Shown one piece after another: positions 47,501-53,773 of a DNA stretch of 64,000 bases; within the stretch, counting starts at the first letter, position 1; each line of letters starts with the position of its first letter. The notes beneath the pieces are model-generated. The model had not been told where the DNA came from. It did no database searches and saw only the letters and a list, made by a program, of their open reading frames with translations. A program made the translations under genes and the position numbers. Source of the DNA: Diospyros lotus (lineage: Eukaryota > Streptophyta > Magnoliopsida > Ericales > Ebenaceae); contig NC_068346.1 of assembly GCF_014633365.1 (NCBI RefSeq), positions 13,661,030-13,725,029 of the forward strand, in the 5' to 3' direction.

Positions 47501-50500
47501 GCTAAAGGGTTCACTCAAACCTATGGAGTGGGTTAGGAAGAAACTTTTGCTAGGTAGCAAAAATGAACATAGCGCGAATTCTTCTATCATGTGCAACTAT
47601 TCTAGACTGGGACTTACATTAGTTGGATGTAAAGAATACATTTCTACATGGAGAGCTAGAAGAAGAGGTATACATGGAAATCCCACTAGGTTTGAACAAT
47701 TCAGAGAAGCAAGGGAGAGTTTGCAAGTTACAAAAGGCGCTATATGATCTTAAGCAATCTCCCAATGCTTGGTTTGATAAGTTTAGCAGGGTTGTTATAA
47801 GACTTAGCTACCAGCAAAATAATGCTAATCACACCATGTTCTTTTAAAAGAAAGGAACACAAGCTAACTATTCTTATTGTATATGTTGATGACATAGTAG
47901 TGATAGGGAATGACCATGAAGGAATACGCCAATTGAAGGAATACTTGGGGGAAGAACTTGAGATCAAGGATCTTAGGCAACAAGGTACTTCTTGGGAATT
48001 GAAGTAGCCAGATCAAATAAGAGCATCTTTATTTCCTAAAGAAAATATGTTTTAGATTTATTAACTGAAACATATATGGTAGGATGTAAGCCTACAAATT
48101 CACCCATTGAAGTAAATCACAGACTTAAAGTTGATGAAGGAGAGAAGGCTAACAAGAGTAGGTATCAAAGACTGGTCGAGAAACTAATATACTTGTCACA
48201 TACAAGGCTAAATATTGTGTATGCAGTAGGAGTTGTAAGCCAATTCCTGCAAAATCCTAAGTTAATTCATATGAAGGCTGTCTACAGGATTTTAAGGTAT
48301 CTGAAAACAGCTCTTGGGAAGGGTTTACTGTTTTCTAACCATATCCATCTAAATGTAGAGGGATACACGGATGCAGGCTAGATCCCTAGATGATAGAAGA
48401 TCAATCTCAGGTTAATGCACCTTTGTTGGAGGTAATCTAATCATATGGAGGAATAAGAAACAATTAGTTGTGGCTAGGTCAAGTGCTGAAGCAGAGTATA
48501 GGGCAATGGCTCTAGGCGTATGTGAATTATTATGGGTGAATAAGGTTATGACAGAATTAGGATTGCCTAAAAGGGAGCCGCTCTTACTATATAGTGACAA
48601 CAAAGCTACAACCAACATTGCTAACAATCCTATTCAATATGATAGGACTAAATACATTGAGATTGATAGACACTTCATAAAGGAGAAATTGGTCAATGGA
48701 CAACTGTGCATCCCATTTGTTCAGTCAAGGCATCAGCTAGTAGATACTTTCACCAAGGATTTACACAAGAAGGACTTTATGACTACAACATCCAAGATGG
48801 GTTTGGAGGATATCCATACATCATCTTGGGGGGGAATGTTGGAATCTCAGGTAAATATATGGTTATTATGGAAAGGTTGACATTTGTGGTGCAAGACTGT
48901 AAATGGCAGATTCTATGGAGTCAATCAAGAAAGACAACAAAGCAATCAAATCTAATGAATCGTGAATATATATGAGTTGTAATTAGGATTATTCTTGTAT
49001 ATTCTTTCCTTTTGTATACTTTCCTTATGTATTCTTTCCTTTTGTTTAAGATTCCTAAATTATAAATTATGAGGTTATAAATAGAGAATAATCCAAAGGG
49101 GCAAGGTGTCTTTGCCTACAAATTCAAAACCTAGTTGCTGCTATTTTTACAACTTTCTTCCATCTTTCTCAAAAGTGACATCCAATTTATTGAAGTCAAA
49201 GCTGATTAGACTGACTGTTTTCATCCAATTCACTCCTAAAACTATATAACCACCACCAAGTTTCAGTAACCTCAAATCAGTTGCAAATCTCTCCCCATGC
49301 ATTTCCCACTAAAAGTCAATACAAGAGAATTTGCTGATCACCTTGCTGTCATTGTCCACAGTCACTGATAATGGTTTGAGTGCTAGTAAGCCTGCAACCT
49401 AGTTTCTTGGCTATATTCTTGTCCAAGAAACTATTTGTACTTCCACTGTCAATCAACACCATCAATTTATGGTTGGGTACCTTCCCTTCCACTTTAATAA
49501 TCTTGCTGTTAGCTAAGCCCCTTAAAGCATGCAGTGATATTTCTCCATTATCTGCTTCTTCAATCTCACTTTCAACTGCTGGAATTTCCTTCATATCCTC
49601 TGTTTCATCTTCTCCTTCCAACAATAGCAATTGTCTCTTGCATCGGTGTCCCGGTATATATTTATCTCCACATCTAAAACATAACCCGGCTTGCCTACAT
49701 TGCTCCACAATGCCAAACTTTCCTCCTGTAGGCTGATTTGAGACAGCAATTGGTTGAACTGTTAAATTTCTGAAATTCTGACTGTTCTTGGCTGCTTCTA
49801 TATTAAATCCACGATTTCCTTGTTGACTGACATTTGAACTTGTTCCTCTTGTATGCATTCTCTGCTTCTTCATCAAAGCTTCTACTGTAAGCTCCTGTAA
49901 TCTCACACTTTTAGCTGCCTGTTTAACTGTCTCTGGCTGTTTCATCTTAACTGTAGGGCTCAATTCCTCACTCAAGCCACTAATGACACTTGAGACAAAA
50001 TACACCCCAGTTAGGAAGGGATTCAAGTTAAGCATCAAGGATTTAAGCCCCTCAAAGCCTGAGCAGAGTTCTCCTGCCTCAATTTATTAAATTCCTCCAC
50101 GACATCAGTCATGTTTTTATCACCAAATCTCTCGCAGAAATCCTCCACAAATTCTGTTCACTGACAATTATCTCTTAACCAGATCCATCCTTGGAACCAA
50201 GCATCCACCATATCATTCAAATAAGCATAGGCTAAGGTAACTCTCTGCTGATCCAGTATATTATACAGAGTAAAAAGTTTTTGACATCACCTAACCCACC
50301 ACCTAGGGTTTCGGCAGTCAAACAGTGGAATTTCTAACTTAGGCAATGGAAAGTAAGGCTGATTAGATGCAGCTAGTACCTCCTGCCTCTTTTCAACTTC
50401 CCTTTCAACCACATTCTCTCCGACTATAGCAGGTTCAATTTCAAATTCAGAAGAACCAGTTGTTTTATGAACTACTTCATCTCCTTGAAGGATTGGATCT

Positions 50501-51836
50501 GATCTTTCCTTAGGAGGAAACTAGGAAGACTTACCTGAGGCAATTTAGAGAACATTAACATAAATCCATCCAGCCTTCTTACTAAACCTTCCATAGACGT
50601 TTCAAACTTCCTATCCAATGAGAGGATTGCATCGTGATTTCTGCTGGATCCAGCTTCCAGAGAGTCAACACGAGCCTGAAGATCGGAAACAGTTGCATTC
50701 ACCTGCTGCAACTGAGCTTCGAACTGCTTCGTGCGTGTTCCATCAGTCATGGCGGAATTGCACAAGAAACTGAATTCAATGGCCTAGGAGTGGCTCTGAT
50801 ACCAAAATGTTAGATCCTCAGATCTGACAAGGTCAATTCCCTGCTAATTGAGAGAATTAGGGCAGAATTTAGGGAGAAATGAGAATGAGATTCAGAGAAA
50901 GAGAGGGAAACAAAAGTAGGCAAGAGAGAGAGCAAAGTCGAGAGAGAGAAACAGAGAATTTCTGAAAATATGCTTTTTGATCCCTTGCATTCAGCTAGAT
51001 TAAGTTTTTATACTAATCTAGGCAGTTTAATTTGGTGCCAACAAGGCTGCCAATACAAGGTTCAAAGTACAACTGAGCAGCTAGCTACAGTACAACTGCT
51101 GTAAAAGGCATTTTATTCAGATGCACTTCCTACAATGCAAGAATTGGTATTTGTAGAAAAATAATGTCAATGCAAAAACTTGAGCACCTTGTATGTTGCC
51201 AATATGATAAATAACTGAAATGGAACTCATAGATACATTTGCTTGAACCACATAACATATTTACTGTTAATAGTCGCTGCAACATCTCCAATACCTAGTA
51301 ATGTTTCTGATTCAGCTATATTGCGATCTGATCTATAGATCTTACTTCTTTGAAATAATTCTGTGTCAACTCGCTGATTGACTTGTATTTTCTTGATATA
51401 ATGCCTAAATGGTGTTGTTGCATAAGGTGCATAGACAACACAACATGAAAAGCCGGACTTTAAACTATTTTGTTCTCCCAATAGAACCAACTTAAATTTA
51501 ATTAGTAAGAGAATTGAAATATGAATCCAAAAATGGATGTCAAACATATACTAAGGACAAGCTGAACTTGTGGTATTGCATTGTCAATTCATCCGCGTAC
51601 TATGTGACCCTTATTTTACTGATTCTTCTAAATTCAGGAAAATGCTTTCAAAAAAACTTGTGGTGTAAGTTCAGACTTCATTTATCGTGTTATCCTTGAC
51701 ATGTTATGGGTGTTACAACTTGAGCTTCAAGAAATGGCTACACATGCAATAAAAGCAAACAGTAATAAAATTCTTATGGAACTACTTATGCTAGTTGAGC
51801 TTCAATCTTGTTGAAACTATTATAGTTTATTGTGGT

Positions 51837-51875
<39 letters not shown>

Positions 51876-52214
51876 GTATGCATATATATACATATATACA
51901 TACACTTTAAGGAAGGTTAAATCATCTGATTTTTCAATTTCAAGTAGGATTCTGTTTAGGAAGTCCCCCAACAGATCTATCTCCTGCTATCAACTTCCAT
52001 GCTTTTTCCAATTTCTTTTGTTGTAAAAGTGGACTGTCTTGTCTCATGCAACATCTTCAATGGCTATGTAGTGATGTACCTGCAGACCAATCCTGGCGGT
52101 ATCACAATATTTGGATGGACAGTTGACCGAGGTCTTATCAGTACAATCTTCTTCATTGAGCTCTCATTAGTACTCTTTCTACTTGGGAAGACCATAGTCA
52201 TTGCTTCGGAGTGA
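22976..52214 (+). CDS. DUF3537 seven-helix membrane protein (gustatory-receptor-like)
   Basis: Spliced from exons 22976-23428, 24187-24618, 25157-25463 and 52072-52214 (phases 0, 0, 1), giving 444 residues, within the usual range for the family. Helices by eye are near residues 59-84, 100-120, 155-171, 184-218 (long, possibly two), 257-277, 297-316 and 418-441. Family-typical wording includes [78 protein letters not shown] and [16 protein letters not shown]. It should be an integral membrane protein. Plant DUF3537 proteins have been proposed as distant relatives of insect gustatory/odorant receptors, but a molecular function is not established. The frame is open across all four exons and each junction is GT-AG, so the gene looks intact. 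Its oddity is intron 3, 26.6 kb long and packed with nested retrotransposons. The ATG at 22976 was chosen because the upstream in-frame codons have no ATG. Confidence 0.9.
24187..24618 (+). CDS. DUF3537 gene, exon 2
   Basis: Codes residues 152-295, starting ECFRLLILW after acceptor TTGGCAG and ending NSSDFG before donor GTAAGT. It carries helices 3-5 and the conserved loop between them. Confidence 0.9.
25157..25463 (+). CDS. DUF3537 gene, exon 3
   Basis: Codes residues 296-397 plus the first base of codon 398. It starts ISSIVQVVG after acceptor TCTCCCAG and ends YHKRQAL-G before donor GTATGT. It holds helix 6 and the long hydrophilic loop before helix 7. Confidence 0.9.
26027..26331 (-). mobile_element. 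3' LTR of element A
   Basis: A 305-bp LTR matching 50808-51110. In element sense it follows the polypurine-like GAGGACAAGGGGG (complement at about 26373-26385) and the C-terminal Pol wording VLVRW. A 5-bp TCTAA deletion near its element-sense 3' end distinguishes it from the other copy. Confidence 0.85.
27022..28214 (+). pseudogene. Element D gag (broken)
   Basis: Begins [18 protein letters not shown] at 27022 with a coiled-coil-like start and a stop at 27116. The capsid (Retrotrans_gag) region runs about 27405-27790 ([48 protein letters not shown]). A frameshift falls near 27673-27694. A CCHC zinc knuckle [14 protein letters not shown] is at about 28059-28100, followed by a Glu-rich tail to a stop at 28214. 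In a live element this packages RNA. At least three stops or shifts make it non-functional. Confidence 0.8.
28236..28616 (+). pseudogene. Element D protease region
   Basis: Contains [15 protein letters not shown], where the retroviral-type aspartic protease active site normally reads LIDSGATHSF, so the active-site Gly is replaced by Asn. It continues through [23 protein letters not shown], the usual gypsy linker, and stops at 28614-28616 before RT. Confidence 0.8.
28850..30100 (+). pseudogene. Element D reverse transcriptase and RNase H
   Basis: RT blocks in order: [27 protein letters not shown] (interrupted by a run of 19 A at 29038-29056), [29 protein letters not shown] and FFDDILVY at about 29371-29397. 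A tether block with [16 protein letters not shown] follows. The RNase H begins [12 protein letters not shown] at 29805. Several stops and frameshifts occur (e.g. near 29250, 29355 and 29505), so no polyprotein can be made. Confidence 0.8.
30342..31618 (+). pseudogene. Element D integrase and chromodomain-like end
   Basis: A zinc-binding [11 protein letters not shown] block (about 30479) precedes the DDE core. The first catalytic Asp appears as Asn ([15 protein letters not shown], about 30568). The second lies in a frameshifted stretch near 30750-30770. [21 protein letters not shown] (about 30832) carries the Glu region. The C-terminal part reads [35 protein letters not shown], then [22 protein letters not shown] with a stop at 31618. 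A small poly-T insert with a 16-bp direct repeat splits HVSLLKK. Confidence 0.8.
31341..31391. repeat. 16-bp direct repeats flanking a poly-T insert
   Basis: CATTGTTAAAGAAGTT occurs at 31341-31356 and 31376-31391. Between them lie 14 T and AAGTA. The sibling element lacks such an insert at this point. This looks like a target-site duplication around an almost empty poly(A)-tailed insertion on the minus strand. Confidence 0.75.
32331..33254 (-). pseudogene. Element A integrase (in gypsy element)
   Basis: Read leftward: RNase H/linker with H2C2 zinc-finger pieces ([21 protein letters not shown], then a CQHCKH word), a break near 32885-32945, then an uninterrupted core from [17 protein letters not shown]. 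The DDE blocks are [31 protein letters not shown] and [20 protein letters not shown], with all three acidic residues present. It ends in a frameshift near 32400. Better preserved than the equivalent part of D. It lies between element C (right) and D (left). Confidence 0.8.
33255..33651 (+). mobile_element. 5' LTR of element C
   Basis: Starts TGTCATGACCCAAGATTCC and ends GGATCATGATA. It contains TATATAAGGC near 33372 (TATA-like) and a CT-rich downstream part. The minus-strand Lys/Arg/Glu-rich frames across it are composition artefacts. Confidence 0.88.
34066..34145 (+). repeat. Perfect 40-bp tandem duplication in element C leader
   Basis: Copies at 34066-34105 and 34106-34145, each starting GCTTGAGAATTTCGGG, are identical. 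This implies a recent duplication relative to the roughly 4% LTR divergence of the element. Confidence 0.9.
35283..36286 (+). pseudogene. Element C internal ORF region, unknown product
   Basis: A charged coding-like stretch. The first part (about 35409-35762) reads [20 protein letters not shown]..., rich in Lys and Glu with coiled-coil-like [18 protein letters not shown], and stops at TAG 35760-35762. A second frame (35879-36286) contains [39 protein letters not shown] and a basic tail [14 protein letters not shown] recognise no domain and no similarity to Gag, protease, RT or integrase. It could be a remnant Gag-like or captured host sequence. The stop and frame change suggest decay. Function unknown. 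Confidence 0.45.
36344..36740 (+). mobile_element. 3' LTR of element C
   Basis: 397 bp, starting TATCATGACCC (TG changed to TA) and ending GGATCATGACA. Preceded by the polypurine tract at 36330-36342. Confidence 0.88.
36990..38100 (-). pseudogene. Element A reverse transcriptase and RNase H start
   Basis: Read leftward: [34 protein letters not shown] (37679-37939). Then ITKLD-like [33 protein letters not shown] (37393-37599). Then FFDDILVY (about 37359-37381), followed by [40 protein letters not shown] (37003-37281). The catalytic DD pair is intact. Breaks occur near 37680, 37600, 37395 and 37040. Copia B separates it from gag/protease to the right, and element C from integrase to the left. 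Confidence 0.82.
38162..38476 (+). mobile_element. 5' LTR of element B
   Basis: A 315-bp LTR with a TATAAATAGAGAATA promoter-like word near 38401-38415, identical in that stretch to the 3' LTR at 49077-49091. Confidence 0.88.
38563..39153 (+). pseudogene. Element B gag, first part
   Basis: Frame from 38563 reads [23 protein letters not shown]..., the copia Gag capsid start (NLDGxNYxxWS). It continues with [10 protein letters not shown] and a stop near 38862. Later pieces in other frames include DFLAGLN-like [15 protein letters not shown] (about 39090). Copia E then interrupts. The rest of Gag resumes at 44288. Confidence 0.75.
39417..40300 (+). pseudogene. Element E gag
   Basis: [18 protein letters not shown] at 39417 leads to capsid wording [24 protein letters not shown] at 39660-39662 sits in KDVAAFxKW. 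Later blocks include [22 protein letters not shown] and [18 protein letters not shown] zinc knuckle [14 protein letters not shown] is at about 40213-40254. At least three stops or frameshifts are present. Confidence 0.78.
40500..41820 (+). pseudogene. Element E protease and integrase
   Basis: The protease reads [12 protein letters not shown] (about 40531), where Ser replaces the usual Gly of DSGA. The GAG-pre-integrase motif is at 40920-41060 (LLWHK-like, [11 protein letters not shown] wording). The integrase core shows [11 protein letters not shown] (about 41283) and [12 protein letters not shown] (41382-41417), carrying the second Asp and the Glu. [19 protein letters not shown] follows at 41680. 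Frame changes occur near 40745, 41115, 41420 and 41640. Confidence 0.8.
42204..42535 (-). mobile_element. Probable solo LTR inside element E
   Basis: A roughly 330-bp non-coding block splits E between CRAL and the RT start. Read on the minus strand it begins TGTTAGGACCCCAG, has TATATAAGGTGAGG (about 42360-42373), a CT-rich leader and a TTGTAATCCTTG-like end, all LTR-like. The left boundary and target duplication could not be fixed, so the start is approximate. Confidence 0.55.
42576..44071 (+). pseudogene. Element E reverse transcriptase and RNase H
   Basis: RT starts [20 protein letters not shown], then [52 protein letters not shown], and [12 protein letters not shown] in place of the usual YVDD context (about 43134). 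A TAG at 42861-42863 falls in NLDxPLHQFD, and a further TAG near 43295. RNase H blocks [22 protein letters not shown] (43713 onward) and [16 protein letters not shown] (about 43897) end before the polypurine tract. Disabled by several stops. Confidence 0.8.
44288..44767 (+). pseudogene. Element B gag, second part with zinc knuckle
   Basis: Resumes after element [20 protein letters not shown], then a CCHC knuckle [14 protein letters not shown] at 44455-44496, then a stop at a residue normally Trp (TGA, 44497-44499). The sequence continues to GSAPTQATV, where the Cassandra element enters. Confidence 0.78.
44872..44941 (+). other. 5S-rRNA-like domain in Cassandra LTR 1
   Basis: CCCAAGTTAAGCGTGCTTG followed by GGGATGGGTGACC and CCTGGGAAGTTCGTG matches the box A, intermediate element and box C region of plant 5S rRNA in order and spacing. 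It is a derived domain within an LTR, not a 5S gene: the 5' part of 5S is unrecognisable. Confidence 0.9.
45285..45354 (+). other. 5S-rRNA-like domain in Cassandra LTR 2
   Basis: An identical copy of the 5S-like domain of LTR 1, offset by 413 bp, again with box A-, intermediate element- and box C-like segments. Confidence 0.9.
45412..46760 (+). pseudogene. Element B protease and integrase
   Basis: The protease reads [14 protein letters not shown] (about 45449), where the active-site DSGA has become DSRA. It continues [11 protein letters not shown] and [15 protein letters not shown]. The pre-integrase [12 protein letters not shown] is at 45865. Integrase pieces follow in several frames: [16 protein letters not shown] (about 46078), [11 protein letters not shown] (46212, Asp changed to Asn) and [15 protein letters not shown] (46290). 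Stops are frequent. Decayed beyond function. Confidence 0.78.
47340..48836 (+). pseudogene. Element B reverse transcriptase and RNase H
   Basis: RT starts [16 protein letters not shown] (47351), then [65 protein letters not shown] and an intact [11 protein letters not shown] at about 47881. RNase H blocks: [41 protein letters not shown] (48476) and [16 protein letters not shown] (48657). Frameshifts occur near 47540, 47620, 47845 and 47990, and a stop near 48380. The polypurine tract GGGGGGGAA lies just before the 3' LTR. Confidence 0.8.
48837..49151 (+). mobile_element. 3' LTR of element B
   Basis: A 315-bp partner of 38162-38476, starting TGTTGGAATCTCAGG and ending CTATTTTTACA. Its right flank continues element A's protease-RT linker. 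Confidence 0.88.
49349..50750 (-). pseudogene. Element A gag and protease
   Basis: Read leftward: [20 protein letters not shown] at 50750, with a coiled-coil-like start to about 50472. The capsid region is frameshifted ([28 protein letters not shown]). An open frame at 50038-49349 carries [33 protein letters not shown], zinc knuckle [14 protein letters not shown], an acidic stretch and protease [15 protein letters not shown] with an intact DSG. It sits 57 bp inside the 5' LTR, next to the primer-binding site. Better preserved than the gag of D, but broken in the capsid. Confidence 0.82.
50808..51110 (-). mobile_element. 5' LTR of element A
   Basis: A 303-bp LTR in minus orientation. The complement of the primer-binding site (GGCTCTGATACCAAAA) lies at 50792-50807. 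It contains an AG-rich (minus strand CT-rich) leader like the other short gypsy LTRs here. Confidence 0.87.
52072..52214 (+). CDS. DUF3537 gene, exon 4 (helix 7)
   Basis: Begins TG after acceptor GGCTATGTAG, completing Val398, then [20 protein letters not shown] and the last helix to the stop TGA at 52212-52214 (46 further residues). The wording matches the family's C terminus, which fixes the junction despite the 26.6-kb intron. Confidence 0.9.
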
Positions 52215-53773
52215 TATACCATACTCTCATCTCTGCTGCAGCGCATTTGTATCAGATCAGGTCACAAGGCGATCTTATAGCTTCTTCCATGTAATTGTTC
52301 GTGATTTGGGTGAACACTTAGCAAGATCATTGCTAGGCAAGAGGCAATTAGGCAAATCCCTGCATTACCAAATTACTTCACAAACAACCATGGGAGCAGA
52401 TAGCCATCTTTGATAATGAAAAGCCTGCTCAAGTCCAAGTAATGATTGTGAAAACAAGTAGCTGATCACTTGGGTCACTGTTTCCTGTTTGGTAACTTCC
52501 CGCGAGAAAAGAGGCATGTGCCAAAAGTGCACATACCCCCTCCATCCACATTTCACACACAAACGTGTAGATAGAGAGTAGAAGGCTGTTACAAGCTCGA
52601 GGATGGGTTGACCTATCGAGCACAATTCATATGTTGTATTATATTTCTATCTTTGCCACACGAAATGCATTAAGATATTTACCGAAAAAAACGAAAAGAA
52701 ATGCATCAAGGAACTCTCTCTCTCACACAGAGTAGTCCTACCTTCTCTTGAGATGGTAGCTGTAAATAATCTTACTACAGGAATTGTTCATCCTCTTTGT
52801 TCTCTCTTGATAATCCTCTGCAACCACACTCCTCACTCACCACACAGATTTACTATGGATAGTACATGCCACCAAGATATGTCTAGGCATAAATATAAAT
52901 TACTTTTGATTGATATCATTTTGTCCTCTTTTTGTGTTTGGTTTCTTGAGAGATCAGCTGTGGTCAATCGTATGACTGAACTGTTTCACTGCAACATTTC
53001 TGCTTTTCTGTTCTTCTATGTTTTCATTTTGTAGATGTGACAAGTACCATAGTCTTCTATGGTCATGTTAGGGAGATGGAAGTCAAGTGAAAGTAAGACC
53101 ACCTCTCTTTGGCTTTATATGAAGATGATTTGGCTTGTATTTTAACCTAATATCAACTGAGCTGGCTGTTCTAAAATCAATGAAGTGTTTTGGTTATTTG
53201 AAATGTTGCCTTTTTATCCAGAATCCTGCCTTTTTAGGTTCTGTTTTTAGTGAAATACATGTAAACATTTTGTAGTTCTATTTTGCAGATGCATTACTAA
53301 CATGAATGAGGGCAATGTTTATCTTAAGTTTGCAAGAGATGTCCAGACCAAGGCAGCAGCAATATGAAAAACCCACCCTCCAGCTACAACGCCTTTTTTA
53401 GATGAAAAGTTTATTCTCATAACATACATACATACGTATATAGATATAGATATAGATATATATAAACTTCTATTGATTATTCCATGAAAGAAAAAAACTA
53501 ATATTTGTTTAACCTAAATGGCCAATAAATAACATTAGCCTTTCATCGGTCTCTCAATTTTTCTTTAGTTTAAAGCAATGATATATCAACATAGTTAATA
53601 TTCACTTCTAAATGATTATACTACATTAGTTTCATTCTGATGGTTATTCAAAGTAAGATTTGGCATTGGAAAGTGGATGCGGACAATTTGATGGTTTACC
53701 ACCCTTGTGGAAGTATACAACCTTATGATAATCAGTTAGAAAAATTGCACAAAATATGCCCCTTGGAAGGATC
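52215..53773. other. 3' flank of DUF3537 gene, no further gene seen
   Basis: Probably includes the 3' UTR. Short frames (e.g. 52753-53034) have no recognisable content. An ATAC/TAGATA microsatellite lies at about 53421-53465. The last 5 bp, GGATC (53769-53773), form the target duplication of element F. Confidence 0.5.

Larger units (their letters stand above)
38162..49151 (+). mobile_element. Element B: Ty1/copia, plus strand, inserted in A
   Basis: LTRs of 315 bp each (38162-38476 and 48837-49151), with matching TGTYGGAATCTC starts and CTATTTTTACA ends. The primer-binding site CGGTATTAGAGCC follows the 5' LTR. Removing copia E (39154-44287) and the Cassandra element (44768-45406) leaves about 5.2 kb, a normal copia length. 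The flanks AGCTT and AACTT match imperfectly. It splits element A between protease and RT. Confidence 0.85.
26027..51110 (-). mobile_element. Element A: Ty3/gypsy, minus strand, heavily interrupted
   Basis: LTRs at 50808-51110 (5' in element sense) and 26027-26331 (3') match throughout (e.g. TCCTCAGATCTGACAAGG, CAAGGCTGCCAATACAAGG). The primer-binding site, complement of TTGGTATCAGAGCC, abuts the 5' LTR. Gag, protease, RT, RNase H and integrase follow leftward. They are interrupted by copia B (38162-49151), element C (33255-36740) and gypsy D (26566-31947). Subtracting these leaves about 5.2 kb, a normal autonomous size. No clean target duplication was found (left TGTCA, right TTTTA). Confidence 0.85.
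25464..52071 (+). other. 26.6-kb intron 3 of the DUF3537 gene
   Basis: The donor GTATGT at 25464 and the acceptor ...GGCTATGTAG ending 52071 join exons 3 and 4 in frame (split codon G|TG gives Val). Only about 0.56 kb at the left (25464-26026) and 0.96 kb at the right (51111-52071) is not retrotransposon, so the original intron was about 1.5 kb. An AG/CT-rich and (AT)n tract lies at 51837-51873. Confidence 0.88.

Noticed and set aside
52753..53034. 93-codon plus-strand frame downstream of the DUF3537 gene
   Set aside because: No domain or family wording, AT-rich Ser/Leu/Ile composition, and no splice or promoter support.
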